A stretch of DNA of 55,668 nt from Pseudescherichia vulneris NBRC 102420 (GTDB lineage: Bacteria > Pseudomonadota > Gammaproteobacteria > Enterobacterales > Enterobacteriaceae), in contig NZ_BBMZ01000004.1 in assembly GCF_000759795.1 (NCBI RefSeq), positions 1-55,668 on the forward strand, given 5' to 3'. Made by a program: the position numbers and the translations under genes. The notes beneath the pieces are model-generated. The model ran no database searches. It was not told the origin of the DNA and was given only the letters and a program-made list of their open reading frames with translations. This document shows positions 28,706 through 38,699 of this stretch, one piece after another (position 1 is the first letter of the stretch; each line of letters opens with the position of its first letter).

Positions 28706-30250
28706 ATGGATGTCGTTAAAAAGAGTGCCTGGTGGCAAAGCAACGCGCTGAAGTGGTCAGCGATCGCCCTGCTGGGGCTGCTGGTGGGCTATCTTGTGGT
28801 TTTGATGTACGCCCAGGGAGAGTACCTGTTTGCCATCACGACGCTGATCTTAAGCTCGGTTGGCCTCTATATTTTTGCCAATCGTAAAGCCTACGCCTGG
28901 CGCTATGTCTACCCCGGTCTCGCCGGGATGGGCCTGTTTGTTCTCTTTCCGCTGATCTGCACCATCGCTATCGCCTTCACTAACTACAGCAGCACCAACC
29001 AGCTGGCGCAGGAGCGCGTTCGCGACGTGCTGATGGATCGCGTCTATCAGGCGGGTAAGACCTTTAACTTTGGCCTCTATCCGGCAGAGAATAAATGGCA
29101 GCTGGTGCTGACCGACGGCGAGAGCGATAAGCACTACGTTTCGGAACCCTTTACCCCCGGCGGCGAGCAGACCCTGTCCCTGAAAGAGGCAGCGGCTCTG
29201 CCTGCGGGCGAACGCGCCAACCTGCGCGTAATTACCCAGCAGCGCCAGGCGCTGACGCAGCTGACCGCCGTGCTGCCGGATGAGAGCCACGTGGTGATGA
29301 GCTCCCTGCGCCAGTTCTCCGGCACGCGCCCGCTCTATACCCTTGCCGACGACGGCACGCTCACCAACAACCAGAGCGGCGTTAAATACCGTCCTAATAA
29401 CGAGGTCGGTTTCTATCAGGCCGTCAACGCCGACGGCGGCTGGGGCAGCGAGCGCCTCAGCCCAGGCTATACCGTGACCATCGGCTGGGACAACTTTATG
29501 CGCGTCTTCACCGACGAAGGCATTCAGAAGCCGTTCCTGGCGATCTTCGTCTGGACCGTGGTCTTCTCACTGCTGACGGTAGTGCTGACCGTGGCGGTCG
29601 GCATGGTGCTGGCGTGTCTTGTGCAGTGGGAAGCCCTGCGCGGTAAGGCTATCTACCGGGTGCTGCTCATCCTGCCCTATGCCGTACCGTCCTTTATCTC
29701 GATCCTGATTTTCAAGGGGCTGTTTAACCAGAGCTTCGGTGAAATCAACATGATGCTGGGGGCGCTGTTCGGTGCCAAGCCCGCCTGGTTTAGCGATCCC
29801 ACCACCGCCCGTGCGATGGTAGTCATCGTTAACACCTGGCTCGGCTATCCCTACATGATGATCCTCTGCATGGGCCTGCTAAAAGCAATCCCTGACGATC
29901 TCTATGAGGCTTCATCAATGGATGGCGCAGGTCCGATGCAGAACTTCTTCCGCATCACCCTGCCGCTGCTGGTCGTGCCGCTCACGCCGCTGATGATCGC
30001 CAGCTTTGCGTTTAACTTTAATAACTTCGTGCTGATCCAGCTCCTGACCAACGGCGGCCCGGATCGCCTGGGCACCACCACGCCCGCAGGCTATACCGAC
30101 CTGCTCGTGAGCTACACCTACCGCATCGCCTTTGAAGGCGGCGGCGGTCAGGATTTCGGTCTCGCCGCGGCGATTGCCACGCTGATCTTCCTGCTGGTTG
30201 GCGTCCTGGCGATTGTGAATTTGAAAGCCACGCGCATGAAATTTGATTAA
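28706..30250 (+). CDS. malF: MalF, maltose transporter permease
   Basis: Inner-membrane permease subunit that binds maltose in the membrane. It has 514 residues, with eight hydrophobic segments, the large periplasmic P2 loop (about 95–275) that docks MalE, and the EAA coupling motif [17 protein letters not shown]. The start at 28706 (MDVVKK) has GAGGAAG ten bases upstream. Confidence 0.98.
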   Translation: MDVVKKSAWWQSNALKWSAIALLGLLVGYLVVLMYAQGEYLFAITTLILSSVGLYIFANRKAYAWRYVYPGLAGMGLFVLFPLICTIAIAFTNYSSTNQLAQERVRDVLMDRVYQAGKTFNFGLYPAENKWQLVLTDGESDKHYVSEPFTPGGEQTLSLKEAAALPAGERANLRVITQQRQALTQLTAVLPDESHVVMSSLRQFSGTRPLYTLADDGTLTNNQSGVKYRPNNEVGFYQAVNADGGWGSERLSPGYTVTIGWDNFMRVFTDEGIQKPFLAIFVWTVVFSLLTVVLTVAVGMVLACLVQWEALRGKAIYRVLLILPYAVPSFISILIFKGLFNQSFGEINMMLGALFGAKPAWFSDPTTARAMVVIVNTWLGYPYMMILCMGLLKAIPDDLYEASSMDGAGPMQNFFRITLPLLVVPLTPLMIASFAFNFNNFVLIQLLTNGGPDRLGTTTPAGYTDLLVSYTYRIAFEGGGGQDFGLAAAIATLIFLLVGVLAIVNLKATRMKFD

Positions 30251-30264
30251 GGGAGAGACAGACA

Positions 30265-31155
30265 ATGGCTATGGTTCAACCCAAATCGCAAAAGCTACGC
30301 CTTTTCCTTACGCATCTGGGGCTGCTGATTTTTATCGCGGCGATCATGTTCCCGCTACTGATGGTCATTGCCATCTCGCTGCGTCCCGGTAACTTCGCTA
30401 CCGGCAGCCTGATCCCGGATCAGATCTCGTGGGAGCACTGGCGTCTGGCGCTGGGCTTCAGCGTTGAACATGCGGACGGGCGCGTTACTCCGCCGCCGTT
30501 CCCGGTGCTGCTGTGGCTGTGGAACTCGGTGAAAATCGCCGGTATTACGGCGGTGGGCATCGTGGTGCTCTCCACCACCTGCGCCTACGCCTTTGCCCGC
30601 ATGCGCTTTACCGGTAAGTCGGCGCTGCTGAAAGGGATGCTGATTTTCCAGATGTTCCCGGCGGTGCTCTCTCTGGTGGCGCTCTATGCCCTGTTCGACC
30701 GCCTCGGTCAGTACGTACCCTTCATCGGCCTGAATACGCACGGTGGAGTGATCTTCGCCTATCTGGGCGGCATCGCTCTGCATGTCTGGACGATCAAGGG
30801 CTACTTTGAAACCATCGACAATTCGCTGGAAGAAGCGGCATCGCTGGATGGGGCGACGCCGTGGCAGGCATTCCGTCTGGTCCTGCTGCCGCTTTCGGTG
30901 CCGATTCTGGCGGTGGTGTTTATTCTGTCGTTTATCGCCGCCATCACTGAAGTCCCGGTCGCCTCGCTGCTGCTGCGCGACGTCGACAGCTATACCCTGG
31001 CGGTAGGGATGCAGCAGTATCTCAACCCGCAAAACTACCTGTGGGGCGATTTTGCCGCGGCGGCGGTGCTCTCTGCTATTCCGATTACCCTTGTCTTCCT
31101 GCTGGCCCAGCGCTGGCTGGTTAACGGCCTGACGGCAGGCGGGGTGAAAGGCTAG
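30265..31155 (+). CDS. malG: MalG, maltose transporter permease
   Basis: Second permease subunit of MalFGK2, with six membrane segments. The EAA motif ([17 protein letters not shown]) contacts MalK, and the C-terminal tail (GLTAGGVKG) is inserted into the MalK dimer in the known E. coli structure. It has 296 residues. It follows malF by 14 bases and ends before a strong terminator. Confidence 0.98.
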   Translation: MAMVQPKSQKLRLFLTHLGLLIFIAAIMFPLLMVIAISLRPGNFATGSLIPDQISWEHWRLALGFSVEHADGRVTPPPFPVLLWLWNSVKIAGITAVGIVVLSTTCAYAFARMRFTGKSALLKGMLIFQMFPAVLSLVALYALFDRLGQYVPFIGLNTHGGVIFAYLGGIALHVWTIKGYFETIDNSLEEAASLDGATPWQAFRLVLLPLSVPILAVVFILSFIAAITEVPVASLLLRDVDSYTLAVGMQQYLNPQNYLWGDFAAAAVLSAIPITLVFLLAQRWLVNGLTAGGVKG

Positions 31156-31227
31156 ATTTCATCATGTAATGCCACTGTTATCCTCAACGTTGATCTATCC
31201 ATTTGTACTTTGACTTGTGACTGTTAT

Positions 31228-31254
31228 TGGCGCTCTTAGGAGCGCCATTTTTTT
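31228..31254 (+). terminator. malEFG terminator
   Basis: TGGCGCTC / GAGCGCCA stem with TTAG loop and seven T, 72 bases after malG. Confidence 0.93.
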
Positions 31255-31349
31255 GCCCAACTCTATTCCCATGAAAAGAGTAAGCGTTTAATCTGCTCAC
31301 AGCTGCGCTTTTGGAATTACTTAAAAAATCCATGAAATCAGGAGGGCAC

Positions 31350-31775
31350 ATGCGCCAAAGGATCATAGTCTGTCCAATCATTAAAAATAATGGCGACTAT
31401 CTACTATGTAAAATGGCTGATGACCGCGGTGTGTTTCCCGGCCAATGGGCGCTATCTGGTGGAGGAATGGAGCCTGGAGAGACGATCGAAGAGGCCCTCC
31501 GCCGCGAAATCCGCGAAGAGCTTGGTGAGGAACTTCGGATAACGGAGATCGCCCCCTGGACGTTCAGAGACGACATTCGTGTGAAAACGTATCCTGACGG
31601 GCGTAAAGAGAAGATCTATATGCTCTATCTCATCTTTGACTGTATTAGCGCCAATCGCCAGGTCACGTTTAACGACGAGTTTCAGGAGGTTAAATGGGTG
31701 AGTCCCAACGACATAGGGCAGCTCGATCTAAACGAAGCCACCCGCATGACATTTAAACAGAAGGGAATTCTGTAA
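31350..31775 (+). CDS. nudI: NudI, Nudix nucleoside triphosphatase
   Basis: A 141-residue Nudix hydrolase, equal in length to E. coli NudI, which prefers pyrimidine deoxynucleoside triphosphates. The Nudix box runs from GGGMEPGE to [10 protein letters not shown] (about residues 38–60), after the family start [16 protein letters not shown] 31350 has GGAGG four bases upstream. In E. coli nudI lies near the arn operon; here it occupies the malG–psiE interval where E. coli has xylE. Confidence 0.93.
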   Translation: MRQRIIVCPIIKNNGDYLLCKMADDRGVFPGQWALSGGGMEPGETIEEALRREIREELGEELRITEIAPWTFRDDIRVKTYPDGRKEKIYMLYLIFDCISANRQVTFNDEFQEVKWVSPNDIGQLDLNEATRMTFKQKGIL

Positions 31776-31792
31776 TCACGTAGACATCTTGC

Positions 31793-31872
31793 CCGGTGGC
31801 GCTTCGCTTACGCGGGCCTACAAACCACACCGCGCGCGACGTAGGCCGGGCAAACGCAGTGCCGCCCGGCAT
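31793..31872. repeat. REP pair (BIME) between nudI and psiE
   Basis: GCCCGGTGGCGCTTCGCTTA, then CGCGGGCCTAC, faces GTAGGCCGGGCAAACGCAGT, then GCCGCCCGGC: two REP units in opposite orientation at converging gene ends. Confidence 0.85.
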
Positions 31873-31873
31873 T

Positions 31874-32284
31874 TTACTCCCGCTTCAGCCGTTTCGAGTT
31901 GCAGAGCCAGAGGGTAATGACCAGCAGCAGGATAGCGCCGGAGTAGATCAGCACGTCCATCGGCGACTTGTGGTCGACGATGATCAGCCGCACGATGGCG
32001 GTGATGCCGATATAGACAAAGTAGCGTAGCGGGAAGTGAAAACCAGACTGAAAATACTTAACAATCAGGGCGATAAATTCGAAGTAGAGAAAGTAGACCA
32101 CCAGCCCCTCAACCAGCTCATATTTGCTGGTCTGCTCCGGCGCAAAGAGCACGTCCGCAAGGTGCACCGTCTCTTTACCGAGAAAGACCACCAGGATCAG
32201 GCCAAGGCTCAGCAGCCCAAGATTCAGCACGGTCTGTAGGATGGTGGAGATGAACTCAACGCGTGGACGAATAAGCGATGTCAT
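31874..32284 (-). CDS. psiE: PsiE, phosphate-starvation-inducible membrane protein
   Basis: A 136-residue inner-membrane protein with four hydrophobic segments, of unknown activity, known in E. coli to respond to phosphate starvation and CRP. The sequence is nearly that of E. coli from [12 protein letters not shown] to NSKRLKRE. The start is ATG 32284 with GAGGTG upstream; the in-frame ATG at 32296 is less likely. I could not find a convincing PhoB box in the upstream 110 bases. Confidence 0.95.
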   Translation of the reverse strand: MTSLIRPRVEFISTILQTVLNLGLLSLGLILVVFLGKETVHLADVLFAPEQTSKYELVEGLVVYFLYFEFIALIVKYFQSGFHFPLRYFVYIGITAIVRLIIVDHKSPMDVLIYSGAILLLVITLWLCNSKRLKRE

Positions 32285-32364
32285 ACGGCACCTCATTCTC
32301 AGTGGCGAGCTCTATGTATAGCGCAGAAGTGTGATCCAGATCTAGATTCTTTACTTATGGTATG

Positions 32365-32389
32365 GCCGGGCAGCGTTGCGCCGCCCGGC
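32365..32389 (-). repeat. GC-rich hairpin after yjbH
   Basis: GCCGGGC / GCCCGGC with an 11-base loop lies seven bases past the yjbH stop. It may be a single REP-like unit or a weak terminator. Confidence 0.6.
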
Positions 32390-32395
32390 TCAGCG

Positions 32396-34492
32396 TTAGC
32401 GGAAGTTGACGCTCCGATCGCTGGTCATGTCATACAGCTGGAACTTACGTCCAAGCTGCTGACCGCCGTCGCGGGTAAGCGGCGTCCAGCCGATAGCCGC
32501 CCGGCTGCGGGTCGGGCCAGAGGCAAAGAGATCCAGTGGAATCGATACGTAGACCCCCTTGGTGAAATCCCCTTCTCCGTACTCGTCCGGTGACACGTTG
32601 GTCAGCGTGGCATAGGTGCCTACGACGACGCCGCTGTCGAAGTGTTTCGACACCTCCAGCGTGCCGCCCTTATCCCCCGCCAGATACTGCCCGACGCTGG
32701 CTTTAATCAGCACGTCCTGAGCAAAGGAAGGCGTCCAGTAGGCGGTCAGGTGTCCCGTCTTCGCGCTGTAGTCGGTGAACTTCATCATCTCCTTCGGGCT
32801 ACGCCAGTCACGCTGCTTGACGTAGTTAGCATCAATCCCGAAGGCCCAGTTGCTGTCCACCGGTCGCCAGAGCACCTCGGCCCCGGCTCCACCGTACATC
32901 GTCTCCAGATAGCCGCCGTACACCTGACCATAGAAGCCGTTGCCAAGATACTGGAAGTAGTTGGCCTGAAGGTTGTTAACGTAGTAGTCATTCGCTACGT
33001 AGTCACGCACGTGGGTACGCACGCGAGGCAGATGGGAGTCGTCCGGCGGATCGGTGTAGTTGAATTTGTCGTAGTTGTTGGCAATGTTGCCAAACAGGCT
33101 GCCGGTGGTCAGCAGGTGGTCGGTCAGCCAGAGATCGGCGGTTGCCATCACCCCTAGCTGGTACATATAGAAGCTTTCCGGGCCGCCTACGGACTGGTTC
33201 AGCACCGGATCGATATGGAAATCGAAGCGGGACTTCTCCATATACCAGCCCTGCTCGGTGCTTTCAGGCACCTCTGGCTCAACGCGTTTCTGCACCAGGG
33301 TCGTCTCATGTCCCAGCGGCTCTCCGGCCAGATGGCGTTGCAGACTTGCCACGTCGGTCTCGGTAGTCACCTGCGGCAGGTTGAGGCGGTTCTCGGTCAC
33401 GCGGATGGTTTTTACGCCGTCCGGCAGATCGTTGGCGATGATCCGGTTCGCCCGCTCAATACCTTCCTCAGTATTGCGGTATTTCACCTGTTCGCCGGTC
33501 ACGTAGAGCGTGTCGCCTTTCACCTGAATTTTCGGATCCGCCAGCCCGGCGTTGTACTTCAGCTGCGTGAGCTGATTCGCCACCACCGCGTGCTGCATAA
33601 TGGCGTCCTGCGGCTGCGGCTCATACTGCGGGCGGGCGTTATCATTGTAAGAGGGACGCAGATCGTTGAAGTTAGAGTGCAGGGTAAAGCCAAACATCAC
33701 CGTGTTGCCGCGCTCGTAGCTCAGGTTGACGTCGGCCCAGTCCGCCACGCGATAGGTCGCCCCAACGTTAACTTTGCTGCGCTGCGGCAGACGACCGGCA
33801 AAATCCTGCTGATAGTTATTGCCTTCATACTCCAGCTTCAGGCGCAGCGGCTGCCATGGCGTCTGGTACTCCACGCCGCCAAACAGCGATGCCGGGCCGT
33901 GGAACATCTGGCTACCGTCAATGGAGCCCGCCTGGTTGTAGCTGTTATCGCGGTAACAGTACTTCTCATCGTAGGAGCAGAGCGGGTTTTTGATATTGCC
34001 CGCCGTGCCAAGGTAGCCCCAACCCAGCCCGAGGGTGAAATCAAACGGCCCCCATGCCTTGCTCGCCACCAGATACTCAGCATCGAACAGCCCGGTCCCG
34101 CCGATATCCCGTGCGCCTACCGCCACCTGCGGCAGCCAGTACCCCTCTTCCCATAGGCGCAGCTTGAGATCGAACGCTTTGTCTTTATAGGTTTGATCGC
34201 CGGAGAAGGCGTCCACGCTGCTGTACTGCCGGGTACGCACGTCAGTGTAGCGCAGGGTCGTCTCTAGCCACGGAAAGAGCTGAATCGAACCGGAGTAGTA
34301 GCGGTACTGATCGTTATCGCGATAGTTAAGGCTGATCTCACCCTCACGCGCCATCCGGGCGGTGGGCGTTTGCAGCAGCCCCACGCCGCCGAAGTCGGTC
34401 TGGGTAGGCCCTGACGGCGCTGGATACGTTTCCGCATGGCAGGCGGCGCTGACGCTGAGCGCCAGCAGGCTGTAAAGAGAAATTTTCTTCAT
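32396..34492 (-). CDS. yjbH: YjbH, outer-membrane exopolysaccharide protein
   Basis: A 698-residue YjbH/GfcD-family protein, predicted as an outer-membrane barrel-type component of exopolysaccharide production. Signal peptide about 1–20 (AACHA). [20 protein letters not shown] follows near the N-terminus, with many amphipathic strands, and it ends in SVNFR. The length equals the E. coli protein. It is the last gene of yjbEFGH and overlaps the yjbG stop by one base (TAATG). Confidence 0.94.
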   Translation of the reverse strand: MKKISLYSLLALSVSAACHAETYPAPSGPTQTDFGGVGLLQTPTARMAREGEISLNYRDNDQYRYYSGSIQLFPWLETTLRYTDVRTRQYSSVDAFSGDQTYKDKAFDLKLRLWEEGYWLPQVAVGARDIGGTGLFDAEYLVASKAWGPFDFTLGLGWGYLGTAGNIKNPLCSYDEKYCYRDNSYNQAGSIDGSQMFHGPASLFGGVEYQTPWQPLRLKLEYEGNNYQQDFAGRLPQRSKVNVGATYRVADWADVNLSYERGNTVMFGFTLHSNFNDLRPSYNDNARPQYEPQPQDAIMQHAVVANQLTQLKYNAGLADPKIQVKGDTLYVTGEQVKYRNTEEGIERANRIIANDLPDGVKTIRVTENRLNLPQVTTETDVASLQRHLAGEPLGHETTLVQKRVEPEVPESTEQGWYMEKSRFDFHIDPVLNQSVGGPESFYMYQLGVMATADLWLTDHLLTTGSLFGNIANNYDKFNYTDPPDDSHLPRVRTHVRDYVANDYYVNNLQANYFQYLGNGFYGQVYGGYLETMYGGAGAEVLWRPVDSNWAFGIDANYVKQRDWRSPKEMMKFTDYSAKTGHLTAYWTPSFAQDVLIKASVGQYLAGDKGGTLEVSKHFDSGVVVGTYATLTNVSPDEYGEGDFTKGVYVSIPLDLFASGPTRSRAAIGWTPLTRDGGQQLGRKFQLYDMTSDRSVNFR

Positions 34493-35229
34493 TAATCCGG
34501 TATCCGATGCGTCAGGGAGGTGAGAATATCGGCGTTAATGCCGTCCCGGCTTTTCGTCCAGACGCTTTCAGCAAAGCCAACAAAAATCGTGCTGCCCGGC
34601 ATGGGTTCCACATGGCGTTTGTTCCAGTAGGCCACCGGCACGCTCTGAGTGCGGCCATCGGGATAGATCACCCACGCCGTATTGCGATCGGCCCCGCTCA
34701 GCAGGCCCATCTCATCGAGATACCCCGCCACGTCGCGTCCCGGCGTAAACGGCTTTTTGCCAGGGCTACTCACCAGTCCCAGCACGGTGACTGTAGAAGG
34801 CTGTGCGCCGATCCACAGGGTATACTCGCCCTCCAGCGGCGGGTTCGCGCCGGGCTGAACCCGGACCCGATCCGGATCGAGGGGCACCAGCTGGCGTCCC
34901 GTAACCTTGATGCCCTGCAGCTGCTGACGAAGGGCGTTAATTGCGGCGGCATCCTCTCCCTCTTCATCTGCCGCGAGGGCGGCCAGACGCGCCAGCAGCG
35001 CTTTATGCCGCTGCGTTTCACGCTGGGTGGCGTGCTGCTCGCTAATGACCGCGCCCGGCCACCAGCTGTTGGCCAGCCGAGGCTGACCCACTAAATCGAT
35101 AAGATGCGCGGCATCGGTGAGCGTCTTAGGCTCCGCGCTCCCGGGGGTGTAAACCTTAACGGTGCCGGCTGCGAAGGCAACAGAGGAAGCAAGGCTAAAA
35201 ATAAGCGAGGCGATTGCGGTTAGCTTCAT
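34492..35229 (-). CDS. yjbG: YjbG, GfcC-type exopolysaccharide protein
   Basis: A 245-residue periplasmic protein of the GfcC/YjbG family, with signal peptide about 1–21 ([10 protein letters not shown]) and beta-grasp-like segments ([24 protein letters not shown], then [13 protein letters not shown]). Export or assembly of the extracellular polysaccharide is the inferred role. It is coupled to yjbF by an ATGA overlap and to yjbH by TAATG. Confidence 0.93.
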   Translation of the reverse strand: MKLTAIASLIFSLASSVAFAAGTVKVYTPGSAEPKTLTDAAHLIDLVGQPRLANSWWPGAVISEQHATQRETQRHKALLARLAALAADEEGEDAAAINALRQQLQGIKVTGRQLVPLDPDRVRVQPGANPPLEGEYTLWIGAQPSTVTVLGLVSSPGKKPFTPGRDVAGYLDEMGLLSGADRNTAWVIYPDGRTQSVPVAYWNKRHVEPMPGSTIFVGFAESVWTKSRDGINADILTSLTHRIPD

Positions 35230-35864
35230 TGTTTTGCCGCCTTGATGAGCGTGGTCTCAACCGGGAACCAGTCTGCGCCAAGGTACTGTAGCGACCGCCG
35301 GATCTGTCCCTCGCTGTCTATCCAGAAGCGGTTGGTCCAGGATTTTTGCTCTGTCTCCACGTGCTCTTCCAGCACGCGTACCACGGTAACATCGCTGCCC
35401 ACCGTCACCGTATCCTGCCCGGCCCAGCGGAACTGCGAGCGGGCCGTGGCGTAGCGCACCTGGCCATGCTCGGTCCAGCCCAGGGTGCGCGTCCAGTCTG
35501 CGCCATCGGTAATGCGGTTCGGTTTGATCAGCGGGTCCGCCGCCAGGTTGTTCACCTCAAGCAGGTTATCGCCGGGCAGCTGGGTTTTAACGAGGCGACC
35601 ATGCTGGGTCACCAGAATCGACTGGTCCTGAGTCGCCCACTTCTGCTGACCGTTTTCAGAAAAAGCGAGCACCACAAACAGCTGAGGACCGCCGTTTAGC
35701 TGCATATACTGGCTGGCATAGGGCATATCCTGAATATCTTCATCGGTAAGATGCACGCCGGGGGTGCCAAATACGCTGCCCCACAGCGCACCGCCCAGCC
35801 CTTTGGTCGTGCCGGAGCACGCCTGCAGCAGCAGACAAAGCAGAATAATTCCCGGTCGCTTCAC
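35226..35864 (-). CDS. yjbF: YjbF, GfcB-type lipoprotein
   Basis: A 212-residue outer-membrane lipoprotein with lipobox LLLQAC near residue 16, equal in length to E. coli YjbF. The GTG at 35864 (MKRPGIILL) with GGAG upstream is the start; the frame extends to 35984 only by running into yjbE. It is second in yjbEFGH, with an ATGA overlap to yjbG. Confidence 0.94.
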   Translation of the reverse strand: MKRPGIILLCLLLQACSGTTKGLGGALWGSVFGTPGVHLTDEDIQDMPYASQYMQLNGGPQLFVVLAFSENGQQKWATQDQSILVTQHGRLVKTQLPGDNLLEVNNLAADPLIKPNRITDGADWTRTLGWTEHGQVRYATARSQFRWAGQDTVTVGSDVTVVRVLEEHVETEQKSWTNRFWIDSEGQIRRSLQYLGADWFPVETTLIKAAKQ

Positions 35865-35925
35865 GACAATTCTCCAGGGGCAAAATAACCACACCGAAGT
35901 GTGGTTAGAGTTAAAGCACTGATGA

Positions 35926-36168
35926 TTACTGAGTGCTGGTCGTTGTGGTGGTGGTGGTTCCGGTATTAGAACCGTCGCCGCCACCGGTCGCCGCGAGGGC
36001 GACGCCTACCGCTGAGCTGACGGTGCTAACGCTGGTTGCGGAGGAGCTTCCCGCCGAAACCGACGTTGCCGCCGACCCTGCTGCGTCACCTACTTGTACC
36101 GGAGCGGCATAAGCAGAGGTCGCGGCAAGCGCGGAGATGGCAAAAATGCCATACAGGACTTTATGCAT
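35926..36168 (-). CDS. yjbE: YjbE, small secreted exopolysaccharide-operon protein
   Basis: An 80-residue protein with signal peptide about 1–21 (AYAAPV). It then runs almost entirely on Ser, Thr, Ala, Gly and Val and ends in a poly-Thr tract (TTTTTTTS). The length equals E. coli YjbE. It heads yjbEFGH, an operon tied to exopolysaccharide production and known in E. coli to be under Rcs control. The composition suggests a disordered, perhaps secreted or amyloid-like chain; that is inference. Confidence 0.93.
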   Translation of the reverse strand: MHKVLYGIFAISALAATSAYAAPVQVGDAAGSAATSVSAGSSSATSVSTVSSAVGVALAATGGGDGSNTGTTTTTTTSTQ

Positions 36169-36313
36169 ATCAATTTCCCTTCATTGAATGAATGGATATT
36201 TACCTGAACGGAGTCAGGCGCAGTCGAGTATACACAACCGATACGCGTGATTGGCGTCACTGAGAATTACAAGGCGGGTTTTAGGATTAATGGAACCCGG
36301 AATTTTGCTAAGA

Positions 36314-36330
36314 CATATAATTATTATATG
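36314..36330. promoter_or_regulatory. Perfect palindrome upstream of yjbE
   Basis: CATATAAT-T-ATTATATG is a 17-base perfect palindrome about 150 bases before yjbE. The 331-base gap 36169–36499 holds no gene, is AT-rich on the yjbE side, and ends with the pgi terminator. I did not find a good RcsB box (TAAGAAT-like). Confidence 0.4.
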
Positions 36331-36446
36331 ACTATAAAATTCAGTCAGTTAAAATAGTTAACCAAAACTGCAATATCCGTTTACTCCTAAAAATTTGATG
36401 AAGTAATAACCTACCGCTGTGGATTTTCAGAATAAACTCACGCGCA

Positions 36447-36472
36447 TAAAAAATGCCGGCGTTATGCCGACA
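36447..36472 (-). terminator. pgi terminator
   Basis: On the minus strand TGTCGGC / GCCGGCA pair (one G-U) with a five-base loop and are followed by TTTTTTA, about 27 bases after the pgi stop. Confidence 0.85.
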
Positions 36473-36499
36473 CTTTTATTTATTACGACTTAAGTAATA

Positions 36500-38146
36500 T
36501 TAACGCCAGGATTTATAGCGGTTAATTAAACCGTTGGTCGAGCTATCGTGGCTGCTGATATCGCTGTTGTCGCCCAGCTCCGGCAGAATACGGTTTGCCA
36601 GCTGTTTACCCAGCTCTACGCCCCACTGGTCGAAGGTGAAGATGTTGAGGATAGCGCCCTGGGTGAAGATTTTGTGCTCATAGAGCGCAATCAGCGCCCC
36701 GAGGCTGAACGGGGTGATCTCACGCAGCAGGATGGAGTTAGTCGGGCGGTTGCCTTCAAACACCTTGAACGGCACAACGTGTTCCAGCGTGGCCGGATCT
36801 TTACCCTGGTCACGATACTCCTGCTCAACCACATCGCGGGATTTACCGAACGCCAGCGCTTCAGTCTGTGCAAAGAAGTTAGAGAGCAGCTTCTGGTGAT
36901 GATCCGACAGGGCGTTATGGGTGATGGCCGGGGCGATAAAGTCGCACGGTACCATCTTGGTGCCCTGGTGGATCAGCTGGTAGAAGGCATGCTGGCCGTT
37001 GGTGCCAGGCTCACCCCAGATGATTGGGCCGGTCTGGTAGTCCACGGCGTTGCCGTTACGGTCAACGTACTTACCGTTAGACTCCATGTTGCCCTGCTGG
37101 AAGTAGGCTGCGAAGCGGTGCATATACTGGTCGTAAGGCAGGATCGCTTCCGTCTCCGCGCCGAAGAAGTTGTTGTACCAGATACCGATCAGCGCCAGCA
37201 GCACCGGCAGGTTTTTCTCCGCCGGGGTAGTGGCGAAGTGCTGGTCCATGGCGTGCGCACCGGAGAGCAGCTCAACAAAGTTGTCGTAACCAACGGAGAG
37301 AATGATCGACAGACCAATCGCCGACCACAGGGAGTAGCGTCCGCCTACCCAGTCCCAGAACTCAAACATGTTGGCGGTATCGATACCAAACTCACCCACC
37401 GCTTTCGCATTGGTAGAGAGCGCAGCAAAGTGTTTCGCCACGTGCTGCTGGTCACCGGCCGTCTTCAGGAACCAGTCGCGCGCGCTATGGGCGTTGGTCA
37501 TGGTCTCTTGCGTGGTGAAGGTTTTGGACGCCACCAGGAAGAGCGTAGATTCAGGATTGACCTTCTTCAGCACTTCGGCAATGTGCGTCCCGTCGACGTT
37601 GGAGACAAAGTGCATGTTCAGGTGGTTTTTGTACGGGCGCAGCGCTTCGGTCACCATGAACGGGCCGAGGTCGGAGCCACCGATACCGATGTTCACCACG
37701 TCGGTGATCGGTTTCCCGGTATAGCCTTTCCACTGGCCGGAGATGATGGCCTCTGAAAAGGTTTTCATCTTCTCCAGCACGGCGTTGACTTCCGGCATCA
37801 CGTCTTTACCGTCGACAATAATCGGCGTGTTGCTGCGGTTACGCAGCGCAACGTGCAGCACCGCACGATCTTCGGTGCGGTTGATCTTCTCGCCGGAGAA
37901 CATGGATTTGATCGCGTCGGCCAGCTCGGTCTCTTTGGCTAAGGCCAGCAGCTTTGCCAGCGTCTCTTCGGTGATGCGGTTTTTAGAGAAGTCCACCAGC
38001 ATCTGATCGTTGAAAGTCGCGGAGAATTTGCTGAAGCGGTCGCTATCGCTGGCGAACAGCTCGGCGATAGTGACCTCTTTCATTTCATCGAAGTGTTTCT
38101 GTAGTGCCTGCCAGGCAGAAGTCTGCGTTGGGTTGATGTTTTTCAT
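36500..38146 (-). CDS. pgi: Pgi, glucose-6-phosphate isomerase
   Basis: Cytoplasmic aldose–ketose isomerase interconverting glucose-6-phosphate and fructose-6-phosphate. It has 548 residues (E. coli 549). The sugar-phosphate loop [27 protein letters not shown] with the catalytic Glu region, and [15 protein letters not shown] with the catalytic His are present. ATG 38146 (MKNINPTQT) has AAGAG upstream; the frame extension to 38248 is not family-like. It is divergent from lysC. Confidence 0.98.
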   Translation of the reverse strand: MKNINPTQTSAWQALQKHFDEMKEVTIAELFASDSDRFSKFSATFNDQMLVDFSKNRITEETLAKLLALAKETELADAIKSMFSGEKINRTEDRAVLHVALRNRSNTPIIVDGKDVMPEVNAVLEKMKTFSEAIISGQWKGYTGKPITDVVNIGIGGSDLGPFMVTEALRPYKNHLNMHFVSNVDGTHIAEVLKKVNPESTLFLVASKTFTTQETMTNAHSARDWFLKTAGDQQHVAKHFAALSTNAKAVGEFGIDTANMFEFWDWVGGRYSLWSAIGLSIILSVGYDNFVELLSGAHAMDQHFATTPAEKNLPVLLALIGIWYNNFFGAETEAILPYDQYMHRFAAYFQQGNMESNGKYVDRNGNAVDYQTGPIIWGEPGTNGQHAFYQLIHQGTKMVPCDFIAPAITHNALSDHHQKLLSNFFAQTEALAFGKSRDVVEQEYRDQGKDPATLEHVVPFKVFEGNRPTNSILLREITPFSLGALIALYEHKIFTQGAILNIFTFDQWGVELGKQLANRILPELGDNSDISSHDSSTNGLINRYKSWR

Positions 38147-38417
38147 AGCAATACTCTTCTGATTTAGGATCCTAACTGCGGTCGATTGTAGCGCCTGCGG
38201 ACGAAAATTGTGACGGTTTTTATGCTTTTGCCCGAAGGGGGCCGCCATGCACTCATGAGAGCGGAACAGGGCAAAGTATAGCGTTTATAAGTTATTTTCC
38301 TGGGATAACCCTGAACATGAAAAATCCGCATAACCGTAGCGTTGACAGCGCCCCCTAGAAACCTTTATTTATAAAGGATTACTTATGTTATCAAAGTATG
38401 TATTCCCATAGGGAATA

Positions 38418-38606
38418 GCCAGAAGAGGCGCGTCGTCCAGGGTAGTGTGCTTGAGGAGCCAGTCCGCAGAGAGCACAGGAGGGGGAACAACGCCGAGGTG
38501 GTAGAGCGTCTGGCCGCGCTTGCCATCGGCTACAGGGGCTGAATCCCCTGGGCTGTCACCAGAGACGTTCGCAGTCGTGCGTCTCGCAAGGTGGAGCGCT
38601 TCTGGG
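38418..38606 (+). promoter_or_regulatory. Lysine riboswitch (L box) of lysC
   Basis: The P1 stem CCAGAAG (38419–38425) / CTTCTGG (38599–38605) encloses conserved L-box segments: AGAGGCGCG, GAGGAGCCAGTC, CGCCGAGGTGG, GGGGCTGAATCCCCTGGG and GTCACCAGAG. Lysine binding lowers lysC expression in relatives. A possible -35 TTGACA lies at 38342–38347. The rest of the 553-base pgi–lysC gap holds no gene. Confidence 0.95.
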
Positions 38607-38699
38607 TGTAATCGTAGCGGTTTATTGCTCTGCGCCTACCCCGTTTTTCGCTCTCTCCTTGTTCCAGGGCTGACTATTTGCACCTGATACGAGGTTGTT

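Noticed and set aside
36548-37756. A 402-codon frame antisense to pgi
   Set aside because: Same reasoning: fully covered by pgi, with composition of an antisense frame.
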